This document shows positions 24,881 through 33,376 of a DNA stretch of 64,000 bases, in pieces (within the stretch, counting starts at the first letter, position 1; each line of letters begins with the position of its first letter). This stretch comes from an uncultured Arcanobacterium sp. (GTDB lineage Bacteria > Actinomycetota > Actinomycetes > Actinomycetales > Actinomycetaceae). Where the stretch lies: NCBI GenBank assembly GCA_958428545.1, contig CAUAGM010000001.1, positions 62,001-126,000 of the forward strand, given 5' to 3'. Position numbers and translations under genes: made by a program. The notes beneath the pieces were generated by a model, which made no database searches, was not told the DNA's origin, and saw only the letters and a program-made list of their open reading frames with translations.

Positions 24881-25282
24881 GTGGTCAATATCGTGTACTT
24901 CTCTTCTGCAACAGGGAATACACGCCGATTTGCGGAAAAACTTGGTTTTCCGGCTCAGCGTATTCCCCTCACAGTGCACGATGAACCGATCATCGTCACC
25001 GAACCATACGTGCTGATCGTGCCCACATATGGTGGAGGAAATATACGGGGAGCCGTGCCTAAGCAAGTGATTCGCTTTCTGAATGATGAGCATAATCGTT
25101 CTTTACTTCGAGGAGTTATTTCTGGCGGAAATACCAACTTTGGGACGGCATACGCTATCGCGGGTGATATTATTGCTCAAAAAACTGGTGTTCCATTTAT
25201 GTATAAATTTGAACTGCTCGGTACGCCTGCAGACGTGCAGAAAGTTCGCGAAGGATTGGAAGAATTTTGGAAGCAACTCTGA
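24881..25282 (+). CDS. nrdI: NrdI flavodoxin-like protein
   Basis: A 133-residue flavodoxin-like protein (VNIVYFSSATGNTRRFAEKL, then PTYGGG and GGNTNFG for FMN binding). NrdI supplies oxidant to assemble the dimanganese-tyrosyl radical of NrdF. GTG start with AGAAGGATT upstream. Its 3' end overlaps nrdE if nrdE begins at its TTG codon. Confidence 0.95.
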   Translation: MVNIVYFSSATGNTRRFAEKLGFPAQRIPLTVHDEPIIVTEPYVLIVPTYGGGNIRGAVPKQVIRFLNDEHNRSLLRGVISGGNTNFGTAYAIAGDIIAQKTGVPFMYKFELLGTPADVQKVREGLEEFWKQL

Positions 25283-27414
25283 CGGATACAGGCGAAGAAA
25301 TGGTGGATCCAGCATTGGATTATCATTCACTCAATGCGCAGCTCAATCTTTACGGTGACGACGGAAAGATACAGTTTGATGCGGATCGTCAGGCAGCACG
25401 CCAGTATTTTTTGCAGCACGTTAATAAAAACACTGTATTTTTCCACGATCTCGAAGAAAAGATGGAATACCTCGTGCGCGAGGGATATTATGAGCCAGAA
25501 ATTTTAGAGAAGTACGATTTCGCTTTCGTCAAGCAGCTTTTCAAAGATGCATATGCGCATAAATTCCGTTTTCCCACGTTCCTTGGTGCTTTCAAGTATT
25601 ACACTTCCTACACTCTGAAAACCTTTGACGGTACGCGTTATCTTGAGCGTTTTGAAGATCGAGTGTGCATGGTTTCTCTCGCTCTTGCTGACGGCGATAC
25701 GCAGCTTGCACACGATATCATGGAGGAGATTATTTCTGGGCGTTATCAGCCTGCTACTCCTACCTTCCTTAATGCTGGTAAAAAAGCTCGTGGCGAGCTG
25801 ATATCGTGTTTTTTGCTGCGCGTGGAAGACAATATGGAATCTATTGCGCGAGCGATCAATTCTTCTCTTCAGCTCAGCAAGCGCGGCGGCGGCGTTGCTC
25901 TTAATCTTACAAATCTGCGCGAGCTAGGCGCTCCGATTAAACGAATTCAAAACCAAAGCTCTGGCGTCAATCCTGTGATGAAATTGCTCGAAGACGCATT
26001 TTCTTATGCAAACCAGCTGGGTGCACGCCAAGGCGCAGGTGCGGTATATCTGCATGCGCATCACCCAGATATTCTGCGTTTCCTTGATACCAAGCGCGAA
26101 AACGCAGATGAGAAAATTCGAATTAAAACACTTTCACTTGGTGTGATTATTCCAGATATTACCTTTGAGCTGGCGAAGAAAAATGCCGATATGTATCTAT
26201 TCTCGCCGTACGATATCGAGCGTGTATACGGGGTGCCGTTCTCTGAAATTTCAGTGACGGAGAAATACGAGGAGATGGTTAATGATCGCCGTATCCGCAA
26301 GAGCAAAATAAACGCTCGCACATTCTTCCAGACGCTCGCAGAAATTCAGTTTGAATCGGGTTATCCGTATATTATTTTTGAAGATACTGTGAATCGTGCA
26401 AACCCAATTGAAGGCAGAATCACGATGAGTAATCTCTGCTCTGAGATTTTGCAGGTGAGTGAACCTTCAGAATTTAATCCAGATCTTTCTTATAAGAAGG
26501 TTGGAAAAGATATTTCGTGCAATCTTGGCTCCCTCAATATCGCACACACGATGGATGCCCCAGATTTTGGCAAGACGATTCGCACGAGTATCCGTGCGCT
26601 CACTGCCGTTTCCGATCAATCCAATATCACGTCTGTGCCGTCGATTGAGCGAGGTAACCGTTTGAGCCATGCAATTGGGCTTGGGCAGATGAACTTGCAC
26701 GGATATCTTGGGCGTGAACGCATCTATTATGGTTCGCCAGAGGCTCTGGATTTCACCAACATTTATTTCTATACTGTGCTCTATCATGCGATTAGCGCTT
26801 CGATGGAGATCGCAAAAGAACGCGGGCAAAAGTTCTACAACTTTGAAAATTCCGCATATGCGAGCGGAGCGTTTTTCGATAAATATATCGATCAAGTATG
26901 GCTACCGCATACTGAGCGTGTGAAAGAGCTCTTTGCTCACATTCATATCCCAACTCAAGATGATTGGCGTGAGCTGAAAGCAAACGTGCAAGAGTACGGT
27001 ATGTACAACCAAAATCTTCAGGCAGTTCCGCCAACGGGTTCGATTTCATATATCAACCATTCCACAAGTTCAATTCACCCGATTGTTTCTCGTGTTGAGA
27101 TCCGCAAAGAAGGAAAGATTGGGCGCGTCTATTATCCAGCCGCCTATATGAATAACGACAATCTGGAGTATTATCAAGACGCTTACGAGATCGGGCCGCA
27201 AGCTATTATCGATACGTATGCTGTGGCAACGCAGCACGTTGATCAAGGCTTAAGCCTTACGCTCTTCTATCCCGATACCGTCACCACGCGCGATGTGAAT
27301 AAAAATTACATCTATGCTTGGAAGAAAGGGATTAAGAGTCTTTACTATATGCGTATTCGTCAGCAGGCAATCGAAGGAACGGAAGTTCAAGGCTGCGTCT
27401 CTTGTATGCTTTAA
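25267..27414 (+). CDS. nrdE: Class Ib ribonucleoside-diphosphate reductase, large subunit
   Basis: A 715-residue catalytic subunit that reduces NDPs to dNDPs. Key segments are ATPTFLNAGKKARGELISCFLL (first redox Cys), NLCSEILQVS (radical Cys and Glu), the second redox Cys near SCNLGSLNI, and the C-terminal EVQGCVSCML redox pair used by NrdH. Two starts are possible: TTG at 25267, overlapping nrdI by 16 bases, or ATG at 25300, eleven codons later, which fits better with family N-termini. The radical subunit nrdF lies 3.8 kb downstream beyond an inserted adhesin gene. Confidence 0.95.
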   Translation: MEATLTDTGEEMVDPALDYHSLNAQLNLYGDDGKIQFDADRQAARQYFLQHVNKNTVFFHDLEEKMEYLVREGYYEPEILEKYDFAFVKQLFKDAYAHKFRFPTFLGAFKYYTSYTLKTFDGTRYLERFEDRVCMVSLALADGDTQLAHDIMEEIISGRYQPATPTFLNAGKKARGELISCFLLRVEDNMESIARAINSSLQLSKRGGGVALNLTNLRELGAPIKRIQNQSSGVNPVMKLLEDAFSYANQLGARQGAGAVYLHAHHPDILRFLDTKRENADEKIRIKTLSLGVIIPDITFELAKKNADMYLFSPYDIERVYGVPFSEISVTEKYEEMVNDRRIRKSKINARTFFQTLAEIQFESGYPYIIFEDTVNRANPIEGRITMSNLCSEILQVSEPSEFNPDLSYKKVGKDISCNLGSLNIAHTMDAPDFGKTIRTSIRALTAVSDQSNITSVPSIERGNRLSHAIGLGQMNLHGYLGRERIYYGSPEALDFTNIYFYTVLYHAISASMEIAKERGQKFYNFENSAYASGAFFDKYIDQVWLPHTERVKELFAHIHIPTQDDWRELKANVQEYGMYNQNLQAVPPTGSISYINHSTSSIHPIVSRVEIRKEGKIGRVYYPAAYMNNDNLEYYQDAYEIGPQAIIDTYAVATQHVDQGLSLTLFYPDTVTTRDVNKNYIYAWKKGIKSLYYMRIRQQAIEGTEVQGCVSCML

Positions 27415-27439
27415 TGCGGCAAAAATAAAACGCGTAGTA

Positions 27440-27470
27440 CGGCAAAATTAGCTGATTTTGCCGATTTTAT
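27440..27470 (+). terminator. Terminator after nrdE
   Basis: CGGCAAAAT pairs perfectly with ATTTTGCCG around a six-base loop and is followed by ATTTTAT. It ends the nrdHIE transcript before the adhesin region, so nrdF needs its own promoter. Confidence 0.7.
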
Positions 27471-27570
27471 AAATTCTATAAACAGAGTTTGTGCATACAC
27501 ATGCTATTGCGGCTACGAATAGTGGCATACGCAAAAGCTCTTCTTTCAAGGCGAAAAATATACGTATAGT

Positions 27571-27600
27571 ACGGCTTCCATATTCACGGCTTCCATATTC
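27571..27600 (+). repeat. Perfect 15-base tandem duplication
   Basis: ACGGCTTCCATATTC occurs twice back to back. It lies in the 590-base gap between nrdE and the adhesin gene, about 150 bases before the G11 tract. No coding context was recognised. Confidence 0.75.
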
Positions 27601-27661
27601 AACCTTTCGTATAAAATGAAAATAATATGAGAAATAGAACAAATTATTTTTCATATACGGT

Positions 27662-28004
27662 ATGGCGCAGCACGGTTTAATTTCCGTACTACTCTTTAAC
27701 CGATATAAATTTGATCAGTTTCTCCGAAACCTCCCAAACGAAATAAGTGCGGGGGGGGGGGAGTCGAAGGAGATCTGGAACGCTATATTCGTAAACGCTA
27801 TAAAGCAATACGTGGCAGTGCACTTATCGCAAGGTAAGCCTAGAAGAATATGTGGTAAAACGCTTATTTTGATATTCGCTTAGCTGGCTAGATTTTTGTG
27901 CGCTAATTTCTCAGCACTATAGACAATGGTAAAAAAGTAAATTTCTATTCATTTTTAACGTGAAGTAGAAATTTTGATATTTCAGCTATTAGGAAAGATT
28001 ATTT
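27662..28004 (+). promoter_or_regulatory. G11 homopolymer and adhesin upstream region
   Basis: An unbroken run of 11 G lies at 27751-27761, about 245 bases before the adhesin start. A 73-codon frame from 27662 crosses it (reading Gly-Gly-Gly), and in another frame the sequence after it reads as protein-like VEGDLERYIRKRYKAIRGSA before a stop. Such tracts change length by slippage; here it could switch a small ORF or a promoter spacing. The adhesin itself has AGGAAAG before its ATG and an AT-rich promoter zone at 27900-27990. Confidence 0.5.
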
Positions 28005-30890
28005 ATGTTGGTTTCCGAGAAAATTTCGGGATGGGGTACGGCCGTGCGAACGTCAAGCTACAAAAAGTATCTCTTATTATTCTTAGCTATTACTTTAACT
28101 CTTGGGATATTTTTATCTATTCCTAAGGAAGCTTTCGGTATTGGTTTTCCGAATAAAGCTACTGCCAATTCTGATAATGGCGTTTATCATGCAAAAGGTA
28201 AGGAGCATAGGCTGCAGGTGGTAGTTCCTGGCGGAGCTACTGCGGAAGATTGGTCTTTTTGTATCAATGAGGGTAAAGGAACTCCTGTATATACGCCTCC
28301 GCCCAATGAATACAGCTACGGTGATTTTACTCGTATCGATAATGCTACTGCAGATCAGCTATACAACGAATACGGCAGAAATCACGCTAATAATGGGGCA
28401 CTGGCCTTTCATCAGCTGCCAAATAACGTGACGAAGGATCAATTTTATAGCCAGATAAGAAAACTCATTTACATCTTCTCTCAAGATCCAACGAATATCA
28501 TCGAGAAATCAGGGCTTAAGGACTTGGGGAATTTGGCAGAAAATGGTTTCTGGAACGTTATCCAAAAGATAATTTATGAATACACTGAGGGAAAGACTTA
28601 TACCGAAAACAGCTTCGCGAATGCTCCCCAGAAAAAAGCGTTTACGCAGGTCAAGGAGCTTATCCAGAAGGATGAAAAGGATATCATTCCTGATCACACG
28701 GTGATTCAGATTCGTGTATATAAAGCCGAACCTATTGGCGGATCATGGACGAAAGGCGTTCAGTCGCTCGTCACTGGGCGTATACTGCCGAAATATCCCG
28801 TGTATTTCAGCAAGCAAATTTTTAAAGCTGGCATCACGCAAGATGAACTAATTGCCAACGCTACTGGTGAAAAAGGACTTTCGGGAGCAAAATTCCATAT
28901 CAAGGATTCAAACGATAAAGAGCTAGTTTTTGATAATGGTCAAGTGCTCGAATGGACGTCAAATAAGGATCCTCAAGGAGTATTGATTGATCCAGGGAAG
29001 TATTCTCTTGTGGAAGTTGAAGCTCCTCAAGGATATGAGCCTCTAGATGATATTCATTTCACGCTGAATCACGACGGCACTATCTCTTTGGAAGAAAGTG
29101 ATCGAGTTAAGAAGATCAGCTATCAAGGTGACGTCATCAATGAGGAAGGAAAAGCCACTGGCGAAAAGGAAATACGGCAAGGTCTTGCTGTGCTTAATAA
29201 GAAAATCGAAGAAAACTCTTATCAAGTTAAAATCGCTAAAGTTCATCAAGTAGGCACAGAAATCCAAGCACGTACCGATGCTCGTCTCGAATTATTGAAA
29301 GATGGGCAGCATCTGGATTACTGGAATACAGTTTCCGCTCCTACACGTTTCAACCTGAAAGAGGGCACATATACGATCAAAGAAGTACGTGCCCCATACG
29401 GATATAAAAAACTTGAGAGTGAAATCCAGTTTACTGTGGGACCTCAGGGGAAAGTCACCGTCACTAAAGGAAACGATGTGGCGAGTGTTTCTGAGAATTC
29501 AACAATACAAGTGATGAACAAGAAAGAGCCTACTATTGGTACGTCTGCACACATACAGCAGCGTGGCACGGATATCGGCAAAGAATTCACTTATGCCACC
29601 GCTACTCAAACTGGCTCTCTTGCGGTTCGTGATCGCGTCAGTTATTCAGGTTTTGAGGACGGCGCATACGTGGCTATCGCAGAACTTATTAAAGGGCACG
29701 ATGATACGAAGGTGGTCGCTTCTGCTTTCTCGCCTTTTGAGGTGAAAGAAGGCAAAGATACTGGCAGCGCCGACGTGTTTATTCCGTTGAAAACAGATGA
29801 TATTTCTGTAGGGCAGAATGCTTTCACAGTGCTCGAACGGGTTTATAAAGCACAAGACGTTGAATATGAAGGGGCAGATGGTGCAACCCCTGTTGCGAAA
29901 GTGAAAGAGCATGCTCAGCCTGTTGCTGTGCATGTTGAGAAAGACGATCAGGATCAAACGGTAACAATTAAAGTTGTTGAGACAAAGTTTGTTGTTAATT
30001 TCTGGAAAACTGATCAAGACGGCAATAAACTTCCTGGTGCCCGTCTAAAAATTACGGATAAAAACGGGAAAGATCTTTCAGGGAAAATTTGGACCTCTTT
30101 GAAAGATCGAGCTACTCCCGTCACTCTTCCTGCTGGTGAATATATATTGAAAGAGGTGGCAGCTCCTGAAGGATATAGCACCCTTGTAGATAAAACATTC
30201 ACTATTGATGCACAGGGCACTCTCACATTTGATGATCCCGCAGGAATCAAAGTCGAAACTGATGCAGATAAAGATATTTTCACTGTATATGTAGAAAATA
30301 AGAAGAAGCATGTGAGTCCGAAGGGTAAGTTGGCGACGACTGTGTCTGTTGGTGGTGTGAAGGCTTCTGTGGGTGGTGGTGTTCGTGTGACGTCTGCTCA
30401 GGCTGGTGCTGGTGTGGATGTGGCAGATACGATCGCGTATACGGGTCTTGTTGCTGGTGAGGCGTATTCGGTGTCGGGGTCGTTGTTTGAGGTTGCTGAT
30501 GGTCGCACTGTTGGTGATGCGATAGTGACGAAGACTGAGCAGTTTACTGCGTCTGATTCTGGTGCTGGTGAGTGGACTGTTGAGTTTGGTCGTGTTGCTG
30601 GTTTGGAGCCTGGTAAGCAGTATGTGGTGTTTGAGGTTGCGACGTCGGTGAAGGATTTGGTGGATACTGATGGTGATGATGTGCCTGATGCTGCGCAGGT
30701 TGAGAAGCATGAGGATCCGAATGATGCGTCACAGACTGTGGTGGTAGAGGAAACTCCGAAGAAGCCTAGTATGCCAAATACTGGTGCTACGGGTATAGGC
30801 GCTCTTCTCGGGGCTGCACTTTTTGCTTGCCTCGCTGGTGCCGGAATGCGCTTGAGCGCACGCAGGCGATCTAAAGTAGCACTTTCGTAA
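28005..30890 (+). CDS. Cell-wall anchored thioester adhesin with Cna-B and ester-bond domains
   Basis: A 961-residue surface protein. Residues 1-45 are a signal peptide (KYLLLFLAITLTLGIFL). A thioester domain follows with the reactive Cys in WSFCIN (Cys86) and the Gln partner in VIQKIIYEYTEG (Gln187), a covalent host-binding fold. Cna-B/SpaA-like domains come next (PGKYSLVEVEAPQGYE, EGTYTIKEVRAPYGYK, AGEYILKEVAAPEGYS). Two T-Q ester-bond modules with the D-x-YxGL and QTV signature lie around 510-660 and 765-910. It ends with sorting signal MPNTG, a helix and ARRRSK. The last module has GT-rich base use unlike the rest, suggesting domain exchange. It has its own terminator. Confidence 0.88.
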   Translation: MLVSEKISGWGTAVRTSSYKKYLLLFLAITLTLGIFLSIPKEAFGIGFPNKATANSDNGVYHAKGKEHRLQVVVPGGATAEDWSFCINEGKGTPVYTPPPNEYSYGDFTRIDNATADQLYNEYGRNHANNGALAFHQLPNNVTKDQFYSQIRKLIYIFSQDPTNIIEKSGLKDLGNLAENGFWNVIQKIIYEYTEGKTYTENSFANAPQKKAFTQVKELIQKDEKDIIPDHTVIQIRVYKAEPIGGSWTKGVQSLVTGRILPKYPVYFSKQIFKAGITQDELIANATGEKGLSGAKFHIKDSNDKELVFDNGQVLEWTSNKDPQGVLIDPGKYSLVEVEAPQGYEPLDDIHFTLNHDGTISLEESDRVKKISYQGDVINEEGKATGEKEIRQGLAVLNKKIEENSYQVKIAKVHQVGTEIQARTDARLELLKDGQHLDYWNTVSAPTRFNLKEGTYTIKEVRAPYGYKKLESEIQFTVGPQGKVTVTKGNDVASVSENSTIQVMNKKEPTIGTSAHIQQRGTDIGKEFTYATATQTGSLAVRDRVSYSGFEDGAYVAIAELIKGHDDTKVVASAFSPFEVKEGKDTGSADVFIPLKTDDISVGQNAFTVLERVYKAQDVEYEGADGATPVAKVKEHAQPVAVHVEKDDQDQTVTIKVVETKFVVNFWKTDQDGNKLPGARLKITDKNGKDLSGKIWTSLKDRATPVTLPAGEYILKEVAAPEGYSTLVDKTFTIDAQGTLTFDDPAGIKVETDADKDIFTVYVENKKKHVSPKGKLATTVSVGGVKASVGGGVRVTSAQAGAGVDVADTIAYTGLVAGEAYSVSGSLFEVADGRTVGDAIVTKTEQFTASDSGAGEWTVEFGRVAGLEPGKQYVVFEVATSVKDLVDTDGDDVPDAAQVEKHEDPNDASQTVVVEETPKKPSMPNTGATGIGALLGAALFACLAGAGMRLSARRRSKVALS

Positions 30891-30934
30891 GTATTCATAT
30901 GAAGGATATAAAAAGAAAGTACAACTAACTAATA

Positions 30935-30985
30935 TGCTGGGCATTTTATGAAGGCAGCACAGCCTATAAAATGCCCAGCATTTTT
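30935..30985 (+). terminator. Strong terminator after the adhesin gene
   Basis: A perfect 15-base stem (TGCTGGGCATTTTAT with ATAAAATGCCCAGCA) and a 16-base loop, followed by TTTTTAT. It isolates the adhesin from nrdF. Confidence 0.9.
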
Positions 30986-31059
30986 ATGCAATGAATAGAT
31001 GAATATACGCATATAAAGATTTCTTATTACGTGCATAGAAGGATCTTGTACGTGATGAT

Positions 31060-31099
31060 TGTGAAATTTAGCAGAATCTTGAAATTCAGCAGAAAATCT
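31060..31099 (+). repeat. Imperfect tandem repeat upstream of nrdF
   Basis: GTGAAATTTAGCAGAATCT is followed directly by TTGAAATTCAGCAGAAAATC, two copies of a roughly 19-base unit. It lies 130-170 bases before nrdF, in the region that must hold the nrdF promoter (a TATAGT at about 31165 could be the -10). It may be a double regulator site. Confidence 0.5.
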
Positions 31100-31228
31100 G
31101 AATGCGATGGAACGCAGAGGTAAAAATACTCTCTGCCTGATTCCTCACAGCTTCTGTTTCGGCTATAGTTGCCTAAGAGGCTGTATTCATGCATTGATTT
31201 ATTGCATTGATTGAGAAAGGGAGCAATC

Positions 31229-32203
31229 ATGTCGGAGAAAATTAAGCTGGTAGACGCTGTGCAGGCGATCAACTGGAATAAAATTATTGATCCGAAAGAT
31301 GAAGAAGTGTGGGATCGTCTCACTGGAAATTTTTGGCTTCCCGAAAAAATTCCGCTGAGCAACGATATTCAAAGCTGGCATACTCTCACTCCCGAAGAGC
31401 AGCAGATGACGACTCGCGTCTTTACAGGGCTTACCCTTCTCGATACTGTGCAGGGGACTGTCGGCGCTGTCTCGCTTATCCCTGATGCCGTCACCCCGCA
31501 CGAAGAAGCTGTGTACACAAACATTGCATTTATGGAATCCGTGCATGCTAAAAGCTATTCGTCGATTTTCTCCACGCTCATTTCCACTGAAGAAATTAAC
31601 GAGACTTTCCGCTGGAGTGAAGAAAACGAGTATCTGCAAAAGAAAGCGCGTATCGTGATGGATTACTATCGCGGTGATGATCCAGAAAAGCGCAAGGTCG
31701 CTTCTACGATGCTCGAATCTTTCTTATTCTATTCTGGATTTTATGCTCCGATGTATTGGAGTGCGCATGCCAAGCTCACTAATACGGCAGACCTTATCCG
31801 CCTGATTATTCGTGACGAGGCCGTGCATGGTTACTACATCGGCTATAAGTATCAGCAAGCCGTAGCGAAGAGTTCACCTGAACGCCAGGCAGAACTTGAA
31901 GAATACACGTATTCTCTGCTTGAAGATCTCTATGAGAACGAAGCTGATTACACTGCTTCCCTCTACGATCCGCTCGGGCTTACTGAAGACGTGAAGAAAT
32001 TCCTGCATTACAACGCCAATAAAGCTTTGATGAACTTGGGTTATGAAGCGCTTTTTGGCACAGATCAAACAGATGTAAATCCAGCTATTTTGGCGGCGCT
32101 TTCGCCAAACGCAGACGAAAACCACGATTTCTTCTCAGGATCTGGCTCTTCGTACGTGATCGGCACAGCAGAAGCGACGACTGACGACGACTGGGATTTC
32201 TAG
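31229..32203 (+). CDS. nrdF: Class Ib ribonucleoside-diphosphate reductase, radical subunit
   Basis: A 324-residue NrdF that carries the metal-tyrosyl radical. Metal-ligand helices are visible in TNIAFMESVHAKSYSSIF and IRDEAVHGYYIGYKYQ. The C-terminus ends DDDWDF, the NrdE docking tail. ATG at 31229 with AAAGGGAG upstream; an in-frame TTG at 31211 overlaps that site and is rejected. Separated from nrdHIE by the adhesin gene and two terminators. Confidence 0.96.
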   Translation: MSEKIKLVDAVQAINWNKIIDPKDEEVWDRLTGNFWLPEKIPLSNDIQSWHTLTPEEQQMTTRVFTGLTLLDTVQGTVGAVSLIPDAVTPHEEAVYTNIAFMESVHAKSYSSIFSTLISTEEINETFRWSEENEYLQKKARIVMDYYRGDDPEKRKVASTMLESFLFYSGFYAPMYWSAHAKLTNTADLIRLIIRDEAVHGYYIGYKYQQAVAKSSPERQAELEEYTYSLLEDLYENEADYTASLYDPLGLTEDVKKFLHYNANKALMNLGYEALFGTDQTDVNPAILAALSPNADENHDFFSGSGSSYVIGTAEATTDDDWDF

Positions 32204-32379
32204 TACGCCTTACAATATCGCTTTTTGCTCATGCGGCTCTTGTCTGCGATGAGTATGCGTATACGGCTTCTTGCTGTGCGTGCTTGTGCTTGTAAATATC
32301 TGCTTGCACGAGGATTGGCTCTATAGCTGTGTGTGGGCTTGTATCTATTGTGTGCAGTGCGTGAGCAACGGTATGGAAG

Positions 32380-32409
32380 ATAGGGCTTATAAACGCCTAT
32401 AAGCCCTAT
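32380..32409. terminator. Bidirectional terminator between nrdF and the lipoprotein gene
   Basis: ATAGGGCTTATA pairs perfectly with TATAAGCCCTAT around six bases. It lies between convergent genes, just before the lipoprotein stop, and could serve both. Confidence 0.7.
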
Positions 32410-32414
32410 GCGCT

Positions 32415-33218
32415 CTATTTTGCATCATTGGTGGTTGCATCATGGTTGGCAAGAATAGGATTTGTGATATCTTCACGATCCCCTATTGCAGTCATTTCAG
32501 AGGTAGTGATTTTGCCATCTGTGCGAATGATTTGCGAACGGAGCACTAAATAATCGCTGTTAATAAAGTATTTAGAAGTAAATGTTTCGAGATTGTTTGT
32601 GATTACTGCTGAAAGAATCACCACGGGCTGATTAAGCACAGTATCTGTGCCTTCCACGCTGTAGACCACAGAATCAGAAGTGCCAGCGGCTCGAAGTTTG
32701 GGGTTGAATTGCGTCTGAAAACTCTTTGGGAGATTGAGTAATGCTTTGACGGCAGGTTTGGGGTTGTCTTCGGTGGCTTCAATCCATTGTCCATCGATTT
32801 TGGCGAAGGTAAACGATTCCACCATAATTACTTCTTCAATATCCCCTGCTTCAGGGTGTGCGCGAGTGATGTGAACACGAAGAGGATTGATATTGATGCG
32901 CGAAGAGCTGATTTCCTCACCGTTGAGTAGCTGCTTTTCTCGATAGCCATCGAGCTTTCCGATTGCCTCAGTTGTGCAGTAGGTGAGAGTTTTAGCATCA
33001 ACTGTTTGTGAGGTGCGAGAGTTAGAAGAATTATCGAGTGGAGCTTCTTCGGGATTTTTTAGAGACGACGTGGCTGATTGCGCACTCAAGGCGGCAAGTG
33101 AATCGTGCAGAGGGTCGGTACATAGGCTCTCAGCGCTTTTATTTGTGCCGCAGCCTGCAAGCATACAGATCATGAGCGCGGAAGCTGCTGTGATCGATTC
33201 CCATCGATGAAGTTTCAT
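32415..33218 (-). CDS. Putative lipoprotein
   Basis: A 267-residue protein with a signal peptide (TAASALMICMLAGCG) and lipobox LAGC, so it is probably lipid-anchored outside the membrane. A Ser/Ala-rich linker (residues 35-75) precedes a beta-rich domain with regular spacing of charged strands, resembling actinobacterial LppX/LolA-like lipoproteins only in outline. No firm family. It is divergent or unrelated in orientation to nrdF and follows hrpA on the same strand with a 158-base gap. Confidence 0.65.
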   Translation of the reverse strand: MKLHRWESITAASALMICMLAGCGTNKSAESLCTDPLHDSLAALSAQSATSSLKNPEEAPLDNSSNSRTSQTVDAKTLTYCTTEAIGKLDGYREKQLLNGEEISSSRININPLRVHITRAHPEAGDIEEVIMVESFTFAKIDGQWIEATEDNPKPAVKALLNLPKSFQTQFNPKLRAAGTSDSVVYSVEGTDTVLNQPVVILSAVITNNLETFTSKYFINSDYLVLRSQIIRTDGKITTSEMTAIGDREDITNPILANHDATTNDAK

Positions 33219-33376
33219 GTTTGCATTTTACGTGCACAGCTAGGTATTTGCGTGAATTGTATGAGAAAAGAAAGGAGGAACTCTATGCCAGAAAATGGTG
33301 TGCTGAATTTTGTGCTGGTGATGGCAGATCAAGCAAACCGTTTGATTGGTTTAGTATTGGTTTAGCGGTGGAAAAG

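Noticed and set aside
27448..27654. A 68-codon minus-strand ORF before the adhesin
   Set aside because: It consists largely of the tandem 15-base duplication and the nrdE terminator; no ribosome site or family.
30398..30898. Long minus-strand open frames within the adhesin gene
   Set aside because: They arise from the G/T-rich composition of the last module; the forward frame has clear domain and sorting-signal homology.
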